A program made the translations under genes and the position numbers. Positions 6,507 through 13,625 of a stretch of DNA of 27,597 bases are shown here, in pieces. Numbering within the stretch: position 1 is the first letter of the stretch; each line of letters begins with the position of its first letter. The DNA comes from a virus. Under the pieces are notes generated by a model. The model saw nothing but the letters and a program-made list of their open reading frames with translations. It was not told the DNA's origin and ran no database searches. The stretch spans positions 1-27,597 of IMG/VR virus record IMGVR_UViG_3300028025_003102; one strand, 5' to 3'.

Positions 6507-6752
6507 TTGTCTGACGTCCCAGTTAATGAAAAGCTTTATGCCATGGTAGTAACCCAGGCCAAAGCTAGATACCGTATTTATCCGAGCCCAGGTGCATCGC
6601 ACTGGGTGCATCGTAGATATCTGGAATTGGGTGGCAAGTATATTGACTCTGAAGAAATTGCAGAGCGCAAGAGAATTATGAGAGCCTGGCAAGAAAAGAA
6701 AGCTCAGGCTCGTGGTCACCGCGACGATGATGACAAGAAGGATAGTAAGTAA
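6507..6752 (+). CDS. Small conserved-type phage protein upstream of portal
   Basis: 81 residues from TTG 6507 (MSDVPVNEKLYAMV), four bases after GAGGAG. A TTG at 6495 is possible but lies before that ribosome site. The core ARYRIYPSPGASHWVHRRY followed by LGGKYI resembles a YPS..A..W....Y...GG pattern I know from small proteins of many phages. The C-terminal half is a charged helix (EEIAERKRIMRAWQEKK) ending in an acidic and lysine stretch. Its stop overlaps the portal start as TAATG. Function is unknown; the position suggests a head or packaging role. Confidence 0.65.
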   Translation: MSDVPVNEKLYAMVVTQAKARYRIYPSPGASHWVHRRYLELGGKYIDSEEIAERKRIMRAWQEKKAQARGHRDDDDKKDSK

Positions 6753-8482
6753 TGTCATTTCTTGATTTTTCCCCACCAAGCTATAGAGCTTCGTCATCTG
6801 ACCTTACCATCAGCATCTCCCCTCTGGGTCTTGTAGAACTTGCTGATGAAGAGTTTGAGGTCCACGGTCCTCGTCTAAACCGTTATTCCCTAAACTGGGC
6901 CATGTATCTTGGCCACCACTGGGGCTACCGTCGTGAACAAGGTGAAATGCAGATTTCCCTTAACTATTACCGTGCGTTCATCGACTACATCGATAGATTT
7001 ACTTTTGGTAACGGAGTTCACTTCCGTTCCCCTAAAGCTACTGAGGCTATTGTTCCTGCTCGTCTAGAGCGTGTTTGGACTATTGATAACGACAAAATGC
7101 ATGTCCTACTGGAGATGGCCCAGCTTGGTTCTATCACTGGCGACTGCTTTGTAAAGATTGCTTATGAAGAAGCTTGGGAAGATAGCGTCGGTCGTTTGCA
7201 CCCAGGACGTGTCCGTATCCTTCCTTTGAACTCTGCGTTTGCTTTTCCTGAGTTTCACCCACACGATAGAAGCCGTCTTCTTAGATTTAAGCACAAGTAT
7301 CGTTTCTGGGGAACATCCCTGGAAGGTACCCGTCAGGTATTCACCTACACCGAAATTCTTACTGATGATGTAATTGAAGAGTATGTAAACGACGAGCTAA
7401 TTGACTCAAGACCAAACCCACTTGGTGTAATTCCTGTAGTCCACATCGCAAACATCCCGGTATCCGGTTCTCCTTGGGGATTGTCAGATGCTCATGATAT
7501 TATTTCAATCAACCGTTCATATAATGAAATTGCTACTGACGTAGCTGACATCATTAACTACCACGCTGCGCCGGTAACAGTTATTGTTGGTGCGAAGCAG
7601 GGTAACCTTGAAAAGGGTGCAAAGAAAGTCTGGGGAGGTCTTCCTAAAGACGCTCAGGTATTTAACCTTGAAGGTGGTTCTGCTGGTCTGACTGGAGCTA
7701 TGCAGTACATGCAGATGCTAAAGCTGTCTATGCATGAAATGATGAACGTTCCTGAGTCTGCACTTGGACAGGCACAGCCTATCTCTAACACCTCTGGTGT
7801 TGCACTTTCTATTCAGTTCCAGCCTTTGATGAACCGTTACGCTCAGAAGTCATCTGTTTATGGTAGAGGACTTGAAAGAATCAACGAACTGGTTCTTATC
7901 AACCTTGCTATTAAAGAACCAGAAACTTTCATGCACAACCCAGAGACTGACGGCCCTATTTCAGCAGGTCAACTTGACCAGCTAGACCCTAATGACCCAC
8001 TTACTTATGTGACATACGCGCACTTCCCACCACCACTTCCTCTAGACAAGCTAGTTCTTCTTAACGAACTTCAGCAAAAAATGTCTATGGGTCTTGAGTC
8101 TAAAGAAGGTGCACTACGTGCTCTTGGTGAAGAGTTCCCACTTGAGAAGATTCAAGAAATTCGTTCTGAACTTATGGATGACGCTAAGGGTGAAGGTGCC
8201 CTTAACCTCATTAAGGCACAGGTTCAAAAACAACTTATGGATATTACCGGAATGATGGTAGGACCTGATGGTACTGCTACTCCTATGGACCCTATGATGA
8301 TGGGTAATGGAGACGTTATGGGTGACGGAGTACTAGGTGCTCCAGGTGAAAGTGCTGACCCACAGGCAGACGCAGCTATCTCGCAAGAGCAATTAGCAGC
8401 TGAAGACCAGATAAGACAGACTTTGATTAGCGAAGCTTATGGACAAAACATTCCATCAAGAAGTTCAGTTGACAGAGATTAA
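6752..8482 (+). CDS. Portal protein
   Basis: A 576-residue protein with hallmarks of SPP1 gp6-like portals: an N-terminal alpha/beta domain (LNRYSLNWAMYLGHHWGY), a stem and wing core, DAHDIISINRSYNEIATDVAD, and the conserved region MMNVPESALGQAQPISNTSG followed by a long helix. The C-terminus is Gly/Met/Asp rich and probably flexible. The dodecameric portal forms the DNA entry vertex, docks the terminase and nucleates the prohead. The ribosome site AAGGA and the TAATG junction couple it to the preceding gene. The scaffold and capsid genes follow. Confidence 0.9.
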   Translation: MSFLDFSPPSYRASSSDLTISISPLGLVELADEEFEVHGPRLNRYSLNWAMYLGHHWGYRREQGEMQISLNYYRAFIDYIDRFTFGNGVHFRSPKATEAIVPARLERVWTIDNDKMHVLLEMAQLGSITGDCFVKIAYEEAWEDSVGRLHPGRVRILPLNSAFAFPEFHPHDRSRLLRFKHKYRFWGTSLEGTRQVFTYTEILTDDVIEEYVNDELIDSRPNPLGVIPVVHIANIPVSGSPWGLSDAHDIISINRSYNEIATDVADIINYHAAPVTVIVGAKQGNLEKGAKKVWGGLPKDAQVFNLEGGSAGLTGAMQYMQMLKLSMHEMMNVPESALGQAQPISNTSGVALSIQFQPLMNRYAQKSSVYGRGLERINELVLINLAIKEPETFMHNPETDGPISAGQLDQLDPNDPLTYVTYAHFPPPLPLDKLVLLNELQQKMSMGLESKEGALRALGEEFPLEKIQEIRSELMDDAKGEGALNLIKAQVQKQLMDITGMMVGPDGTATPMDPMMMGNGDVMGDGVLGAPGESADPQADAAISQEQLAAEDQIRQTLISEAYGQNIPSRSSVDRD

Positions 8483-8502
8483 TGTTTTATTTTAAGACAT
8501 TA

Positions 8503-8553
8503 TTGAGTTAAGGCACAAAATAGTAATATTTTGCGTTTTACTTATCATATAAC
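8503..8553 (+). promoter_or_regulatory. Regulatory gap before the scaffold-capsid genes
   Basis: The 133-base gap 8483-8615 is AT-rich and contains TTGAGTTAAGGCA (8503-8515), identical to 5947-5959. It also contains TTGCGTTTT (8531-8539), sharing TTGCGTTT with the candidate promoter at 1955, and a possible -10 box TATAAC (8548-8553). The best -35/-10 pairing is unclear. A promoter here would serve the heavily needed scaffold and major capsid genes. Confidence 0.4.
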
Positions 8554-8615
8554 AGTTAAGGTCTAGTGGCATTAATTCGGAAAACGACCATCGAGAATGA
8601 AAAGAGGTTAGCCTT

Positions 8616-9383
8616 ATGGCTGATTTGGAAAACACCCCAGAAGTAGTTGAATCTACTATTTACACCCCTGAAGATGCATTTGCAGAGGAAACACTATTGC
8701 CAAACACTGACAAGGTAGCTGAAGCAATTCAGAAAGCCCGTGCTCAGGAAAAAGCAAAGCTATATCCTCAAGTAGAAAAGCTACAGGAAGAAATTGCTTC
8801 TCTCCGTTCAGAGAAGCATGAACGCGAAGCTAAGGACGCAGAACGTAAAGCACAGCGTGCAGCACGTGAAGCCCAAGCCGCAGTGGAGCGTAAGAAGCAA
8901 GAAGAATCAGAACTTGAAGTTCGTGACTTGCTTGCAAAGAAGGAAGAGGAGTGGGCTGAGAAGCTTAACTCTGAACGCCAAGAGCGTGAGAAGGCATTTG
9001 CCCTTCTAGAGCGCGAGCGTGAGTTCCAGGAGCTATCGGCATACCGCCAGCAGCGTCTTGAAGCAGAACGCGACAATATCATTCCAGAACTTGTTGACCT
9101 AATTTCTGGTAATACCCGCGATGAAATCGAGCAGAGCATCGCTGGTCTAAAAGAACGCTCTGCGAAAATCTTCGACTCTGTTGCGCAAGTTGCACAGCAA
9201 AGTCGCAAGGAAATGGTAGGAACTCGAATCACGAGCCCTGCCTCTGGACCCCTCGACAACGACTCGGACTCTCGTACGTACTCGCCTGATGACATTTCTA
9301 AAATGTCTTTGTCAGACTATGCGAAGAATCGTTCCAAGTTACTTGGAAACAGCAAAAACAGTGGACAGGGATTGTTCGGGTAA
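8616..9383 (+). CDS. Capsid assembly scaffolding protein
   Basis: A 255-residue, highly charged protein between portal and major capsid. An acidic N-terminal 35 residues are followed by a long Glu/Lys/Arg/Ala/Gln coiled coil (about residues 38-155) and a further helical segment to about 200. The C-terminus is Ser/Asp/Gly rich with a short helical motif (SPDDISKMSLSDYAKNRSKLL) that probably docks on the capsid protein. Long central helices, no catalytic motif and this gene order are typical of scaffolds, which template prohead assembly and then leave. No protease domain is visible, so exit rather than proteolysis is more likely, unless a protease lies outside the window. Confidence 0.8.
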   Translation: MADLENTPEVVESTIYTPEDAFAEETLLPNTDKVAEAIQKARAQEKAKLYPQVEKLQEEIASLRSEKHEREAKDAERKAQRAAREAQAAVERKKQEESELEVRDLLAKKEEEWAEKLNSERQEREKAFALLEREREFQELSAYRQQRLEAERDNIIPELVDLISGNTRDEIEQSIAGLKERSAKIFDSVAQVAQQSRKEMVGTRITSPASGPLDNDSDSRTYSPDDISKMSLSDYAKNRSKLLGNSKNSGQGLFG

Positions 9384-9427
9384 TTAAAAAAACCTAATCT
9401 AACGACCGCTTCTGAAAGGAGCAAAAA

Positions 9428-10609
9428 ATGGCAGGTTCTGCTGTTACAGGTACGGGAGCCCTAGCGGGCGCACCTACCGCATATTCAGGTTCAAATAGCC
9501 AGCTATCGCAGGCTATCCAAACTATCTGGTCGAAGGAAATTCTGTTCCAGGCGATGCCAATTCTTCGCTTTGAGCAGTTTGCAGTTAAGAAGACAGAACT
9601 AGGTGTTGCACCTGGTCTGCGCGTTAACTTCCTTCGTTACAAGAACTTCGCAGTGGACCCAACTCCACTTACCGAAGGTGTCCGTATGACAACCAACGCT
9701 CTAACCGCAGAGCAGATTGCTATCACCGTTGCTGAGCACGGCTATGCAGTTGCAGTTTCAGAACTGCTACTGAACGCTTCGTTCGACGACATCATGGCGT
9801 CTTCTTCACGTTTGCTTGGTCGCCACATGGCACAGTACCTAGACGTACAGGCACGTGATACACTGTCAGCTGCTACTTCAGCAACTTTCGGTTATGACCG
9901 TTCAGCGTTCGATGGTGCAACCAACTTCAACCTATACCAGGAAGGTGACGCTGCTACTGCTGTATCAGGTTCAAACACCTCTGTTGGTTCAGGTACAAAG
10001 GCTGGTAAGTACAAGCTAACTACTGGAGCTATCAAGGACTCAGCACTTGTGCTTGCGTCTAAGAACATTCCAAGACTAGGCGAGACCTACGTACAGTTCA
10101 TCCACCCTAAGCAGTCTCGTGACCTTCGCTCGAACCCAGAGTTCATCGAAGTAACCAAGTACGCTGCTCCAGGTAACTTCATGCTAGGTGAAATCGGCCG
10201 TCTATACGACGTCGTATTCATCGAGACCACTCAGGTCAAGAAGTATGGAGTTGGCTCAGCTGTTACTGACTACACCTCAAAGGTTGGCGCAGTAGCTGAC
10301 CAGTACAGTTACCCTGTAAAGGCTAACACTGGTCCTGGTCGCGGTGGTAACCCAGAGTTGACTCAGTTTGGAAATGGTGCTGGTGGTACTGGCTCAGCTT
10401 ACCCAACTGACACAACAACTCTAACTGCTGACGTATACGAGTCAATCATGATTGGTGACAACGCATTTGGTCACGCAATCTCTCTACCAGTTGAGCTTCG
10501 TGATGGTGGTGTTCTGGACTTCGGTCGTGAGCACGCACTAGCATGGTACGCTATCTGGGGTCTAGGTATCATCACAGACCAGGCTATCAACAAGGTTTAC
10601 ACCAACTAA
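9428..10609 (+). CDS. Major capsid protein, N4 gp56-like family
   Basis: 393 residues with the pattern of the N4_gp56 capsid family (HK97 fold). The N-terminal QAIQTIWSKEILFQAMPIL segment is followed by VNFLRYKNFAVDPTPLTEGV, ITVAEHGYAVAVSELLLNAS, a long helix about residues 120-145, and C-terminal beta strands including MIGDNAFGHAISLPVELRDG. It forms the icosahedral shell. GAAAGGAG lies upstream of ATG 9428. Codon use is strongly biased (GCA, GGT, AAC, CTA), as expected of the most abundant product. A strong hairpin follows the stop. Confidence 0.93.
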   Translation: MAGSAVTGTGALAGAPTAYSGSNSQLSQAIQTIWSKEILFQAMPILRFEQFAVKKTELGVAPGLRVNFLRYKNFAVDPTPLTEGVRMTTNALTAEQIAITVAEHGYAVAVSELLLNASFDDIMASSSRLLGRHMAQYLDVQARDTLSAATSATFGYDRSAFDGATNFNLYQEGDAATAVSGSNTSVGSGTKAGKYKLTTGAIKDSALVLASKNIPRLGETYVQFIHPKQSRDLRSNPEFIEVTKYAAPGNFMLGEIGRLYDVVFIETTQVKKYGVGSAVTDYTSKVGAVADQYSYPVKANTGPGRGGNPELTQFGNGAGGTGSAYPTDTTTLTADVYESIMIGDNAFGHAISLPVELRDGGVLDFGREHALAWYAIWGLGIITDQAINKVYTN

Positions 10610-10628
10610 TAGCCAACCCTTTCGTCGA

Positions 10629-10650
10629 GGGGGGCCCTTCGGGGTCCCCC
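10629..10650 (+). other. Stable TTCG-tetraloop hairpin after the capsid gene
   Basis: GGGGGGCCC (10629-10637) folds over a TTCG loop onto GGGTCCCCC (10642-10650), giving nine pairs with one G-T. The sequence after it, AACACAAACAAAATAAAC, has no T run. It is therefore more likely an mRNA-stabilising or rho-type pause element than a complete intrinsic terminator. It would favour high capsid mRNA levels while allowing reduced read-through. Confidence 0.75.
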
Positions 10651-10690
10651 AACACAAACAAAATAAACTAAAACAAGGAGAATAAATATC

Positions 10691-11074
10691 GTGGCAAATA
10701 AACCCACTAGTCCTCAGGACACAACAGGACGCGCAGTCGAAGAGGCTGCAAAGCGTAACGCAGCTGAACTAGCTGCACGCAAAGATGAAATCGCACTATC
10801 TCGTCAGGCAGAGGCTGAAAGCCTAGAAAATGACGTATTTGACCCAAGACAACCAGACGCCCCAATCTTGCTAGACGAAGTTGAAGAACTTGGTATCAAT
10901 GTTGCTGCTGATGAATTTGTTATCATTCGTACGATTTCAGACATTGAAGATATGACTTATGGTGTAGTAAACGGTGCTCCGCAGAACTTCACCTTTAAAG
11001 CCGGAGTTAAGTACAAGGTTCCAGTCGATTTGGCTTCATACCTTGCTCGTCTAGGTTATACCTGGAAAGCTTAA
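10691..11074 (+). CDS. Hypothetical protein after the capsid gene
   Basis: 127 residues from GTG 10691, nine bases after AAGGAG. The N-terminal half is a charged Ala/Glu/Arg helix (EEAAKRNAAELAARKDEIAL). The C-terminal half is compact: EFVIIRTISDIEDMTYGVV, NFTFKAGVKYKVP, SYLARLGYTWKA. The C-terminal pattern (F..G..Y.VP..LA..L...GY.W) recurs in proteins just downstream of capsid genes in several phages. A head-completion or decoration role is inferred. An intrinsic terminator follows. Confidence 0.6.
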   Translation: MANKPTSPQDTTGRAVEEAAKRNAAELAARKDEIALSRQAEAESLENDVFDPRQPDAPILLDEVEELGINVAADEFVIIRTISDIEDMTYGVVNGAPQNFTFKAGVKYKVPVDLASYLARLGYTWKA

Positions 11075-11087
11075 TTTCCTTTAAACT

Positions 11088-11135
11088 GTCCGTCCTGCTG
11101 GCCCCCGCCTCCTCGTCAGCAGGGCGGACTTTTTT
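11088..11135 (+). terminator. Intrinsic terminator
   Basis: GTCCGTCCTGCTG (11088-11100) pairs with CAGCAGGGCGGAC (11117-11129), 13 pairs with one G-T wobble, across a 16-base loop. Six T follow (11130-11135). It closes the scaffold-capsid transcription unit. The next gene starts 58 bases later behind AT-rich sequence with a possible -10 box TAGAAT (11175-11180) but no clear -35. Confidence 0.92.
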
Positions 11136-11193
11136 ACGCTGTATTATTCCGCAATATGCGAGAACATAAATATATAGAATTTTTGGAGGATTA

Positions 11194-12528
11194 ATGGCTA
11201 ACATCGACAGCCTAATCTCACGCGTTAGAGTAGAACTCGGCGACCTTGGTAAGAGTTTTGTTACCCAGTTTGTTGCTGATGGTTCAACCAACCGTTTTAA
11301 ATTACACTACGCTCCCTTAGACTCAACCACTGTAACTGTGCAGAGAAAGCTAATATCTAACGGAACTGTTTACGATATTACTAATAACGCCCATGTTGAG
11401 GAATCTACTGGCGTTCTCGTCCTTCTTCAAAATGATGGAGTAACTCCCCTAGTTCCTGCTGATGGCGACGAGCTTACTGTTGCTGGTAACTACTACAGAT
11501 ACTTTACTGGAGCTGAACTCACTCAGCTTATCAATGACGCTATATCTGAGCACTCGTCAAATGCTACCGATAGCACTGGTAGAAAAATAAACCTAGCCAC
11601 CCTTCCTAGTAGCGAAGAGTACCCAGTTACTGTTTATGCCACTACATTAGCCCTTTATACTTTGGCTACCGATGCTGCCTTTGATATTGATATTGCAGCC
11701 CCAGATGGTGTGACTATTCCTCGTACTCAGCGTTACCGTCAGCTGATGGAGATGGTTCAAACTCGCCATGCTCAATATAGAGAGCTTTGTGCCCTGTTGG
11801 GAGTCGGACTTTACCGCATTGAAGTCTTTGACTTAAACAGAATTTCTAAGATGACTAACCGACTTATCCCTAGGTACGTTCCTCAGGAAGTTGATGACAG
11901 GTCTTACCCAGAAAGAGTTAAGCTTTCAGAGCCTACTCTTGGCAATAAACCGCCTGCTTGGCCTACAGAGGCTGGTGAGCTCAGCTCTTACCAGGGACTA
12001 GACTTTAAAGAAACCCTTGTATTTAATGGAAATTACGCAGGTAAAACGTTTGTTGCCAAGGTACTAAACCAAAGAAGCTCAGTACTTGTAGTTCAAAACT
12101 TTACTTTAGAGGTTGCTACTACTGGAACTGATGTTATTACTGCTGCTTCTAGAACTGCAGGAAGTACGACAATTACTCTTACAACTAGTGTTGCACATGG
12201 GTTAACTGATGGTAATGTTGTTGCAATTACTGATGTAGACAGCACTGTTAATGGGATAGGCACTATTGCTACAATAGTTAATGCCACACAGTTTACAGTT
12301 ACTGGAACAGCGACTACCGCATTAGCCCGAACAGGACTTACAGGGCAGGTTGAAACTAGTGTGAATAAGAACTACACCTTCACCCTATCTCTCACACAAG
12401 ACCAAACTCTACGTACTGCAGAGAGAACTTACTGGTCTCTTTCTACTATTGATGCGTTCACAGGTGAGCAGGAAGAGATTAAGGGCGGTAAATTCTTCAC
12501 TGTAAGAGCTAGAACGACGGTACTATAA
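11194..12528 (+). CDS. Probable head-tail connector with beta-module insertion
   Basis: 444 residues. The N-terminus MANIDSLISRVRVELGD is typical of connector/adaptor proteins that bind the portal. Residues about 20-100 form a beta region (FVTQFVADGSTNRFKLHYAP) and about 105-205 a helical core with YRQLMEMVQTRHAQYRELCA. From about 270 a BppU-like beta domain begins (LDFKETLVFNGNYAGKTFVA) and resumes at 391-444 (NYTFTLSLTQDQTLRT, then GGKFFTVRARTTV). Between them lies the recurrent module (about 312-389). A TTGGAGGA site precedes the ATG. The connector role is inferred from gene order and the N-terminus. Confidence 0.65.
   Translation: MANIDSLISRVRVELGDLGKSFVTQFVADGSTNRFKLHYAPLDSTTVTVQRKLISNGTVYDITNNAHVEESTGVLVLLQNDGVTPLVPADGDELTVAGNYYRYFTGAELTQLINDAISEHSSNATDSTGRKINLATLPSSEEYPVTVYATTLALYTLATDAAFDIDIAAPDGVTIPRTQRYRQLMEMVQTRHAQYRELCALLGVGLYRIEVFDLNRISKMTNRLIPRYVPQEVDDRSYPERVKLSEPTLGNKPPAWPTEAGELSSYQGLDFKETLVFNGNYAGKTFVAKVLNQRSSVLVVQNFTLEVATTGTDVITAASRTAGSTTITLTTSVAHGLTDGNVVAITDVDSTVNGIGTIATIVNATQFTVTGTATTALARTGLTGQVETSVNKNYTFTLSLTQDQTLRTAERTYWSLSTIDAFTGEQEEIKGGKFFTVRARTTVL
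12127..12360 (+). repeat. Recurrent beta module, copy 2 (inside connector-like protein)
   Basis: It encodes ITAASRTAGSTTITLTTS, AHGLTDGNVVAITDVDS, TVNGIGTIATI, TQFTVTG and TATTALARTGLTG. It interrupts the beta domain of its host protein between FTLEVATTG and NKNYTFTLSLT. It is the closest match to copy 1. Confidence 0.75.
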
Positions 12529-12529
12529 A

Positions 12530-12655
12530 ATGCCAATATATCCAGAAAAGGACATATACTTATTAACAGAGGTTAATTCTGTACTTGATACCTCTTTGCT
12601 TAAACAACCTGATGAACAATACGATGACACTGACTTTGGAATAATTAATGGCTAG
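12530..12655 (+). CDS. Small acidic protein
   Basis: 41 residues, MPIYPEKDIYLLTEVNSVLD through QPDEQYDDTDFGIING, ending TAG. It starts one base after the previous stop and overlaps the next gene by eight bases, so it sits in a coupled chain. The coding-like composition and exact fit between two genes argue that it is real. Function unknown. Confidence 0.55.
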   Translation: MPIYPEKDIYLLTEVNSVLDTSLLKQPDEQYDDTDFGIING

Positions 12656-13613
12656 AAAAACACTGATACAAAATAGGCGAGATACTGCGTCTAACTGGAC
12701 AACTGTTAATCCCGTTCTTGCTGTGGGGGAGTTTGGTGTAGAAACCGATACAAACAAATTTAAAATTGGTGATGGCACTACTCTTTGGCAAGACCTTTCT
12801 TATCAAGGTGGTTCTGGCCTGCCTAGTGGTGGAGACGCTGACCAGATTCTAACAAAGCTATCATCTTCAGACTATGATGTTGCTTGGGTAGACGCTGCTG
12901 GGGTAACTACTTCTGCTTCAACTGTTAAGCATATTGTTAGAAACACAACAGGAGCAACGTTAACTAAAGGAACAGTTGTTTACACTTCTGGTGCTAACGG
13001 AACTAACATTCTGGTTGCAAAGGCCCTAGCAACCAACGACCAGCTTTCAGCCCAAACATTAGGATTTGTTGAAAACAATATTGCCAATAATGCTAATGGC
13101 TATGTAGTTACAAGCGGTATTGTTACTGGAGTAGACACCTCTTCTGCAAATGCTGGAGACCCTATTTGGCTATCTTCAGCCACAGCTGGTGGTGTGGTAT
13201 TTGGGCTTGGGAATAAACCTCAGGCACCGAGCCATTTAGTGTACATGGGTGTGGTTACCAAAAAGAGCTCAGATGGCGAAGTTTTTGTTCATATCTCTAA
13301 TGGATGGGAACTAGACGAGCTACACAACGTTAAGATTACATCTGTCCAAGATAATGATATTCTAGTCTATGACAGTACTACAGACCTTTGGCAAAACCAG
13401 CAGCTTAGTGCGACTACAGGAATTTCGTTTACAAGCTCACATTCTGGGTATGTGTGGAATGTTATTCATAACTTAGGTTATAGACCATCAGTTACTACTA
13501 CGGATAATGCTTTGACTCCAAATGTAATTGAGGGAACTGTAGTACATATTGATGCAAATTCTTTAACAGTAACATTTACAGCAAATATAGGTGGAACCGT
13601 CTACCTATCATAG
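12648..13613 (+). CDS. Tail/neck fibre-like protein
   Basis: 321 residues. The N-terminal module (about 5-50: LIQNRRDTASNWTTVNPVLA, VGEFGVETDT, FKIGDGTTLWQDL) is a widespread phage fibre N-terminus. The middle is beta-rich (LTKGTVVYTSGANGTNILVA, ITSGDPIW-like turns). The C-terminus ends with a tip-like domain (WNVIHNLGYRPSV, SLTVTFTANIGGTVYLS). Such proteins form trimeric appendages that bind host surfaces. It is the first of several fibre-like genes in series, which suggests a composite fibre or several appendages. Which virion site it occupies is not shown. Confidence 0.7.
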   Translation: MARKTLIQNRRDTASNWTTVNPVLAVGEFGVETDTNKFKIGDGTTLWQDLSYQGGSGLPSGGDADQILTKLSSSDYDVAWVDAAGVTTSASTVKHIVRNTTGATLTKGTVVYTSGANGTNILVAKALATNDQLSAQTLGFVENNIANNANGYVVTSGIVTGVDTSSANAGDPIWLSSATAGGVVFGLGNKPQAPSHLVYMGVVTKKSSDGEVFVHISNGWELDELHNVKITSVQDNDILVYDSTTDLWQNQQLSATTGISFTSSHSGYVWNVIHNLGYRPSVTTTDNALTPNVIEGTVVHIDANSLTVTFTANIGGTVYLS

Positions 13614-13625
13614 TAAGGAAATAAA

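Noticed and set aside
8531-8553. TTGCGT and TATAAC as a -35/-10 pair
   Set aside because: The spacing is only 11 bases, too short for a standard promoter; the gap may still hold a promoter in another register.
8768-9295. 175-codon antisense open frame
   Set aside because: It is Ser/Arg-rich mirror sequence of the scaffold coiled coil, with no promoter or ribosome site; the + strand gene explains it.
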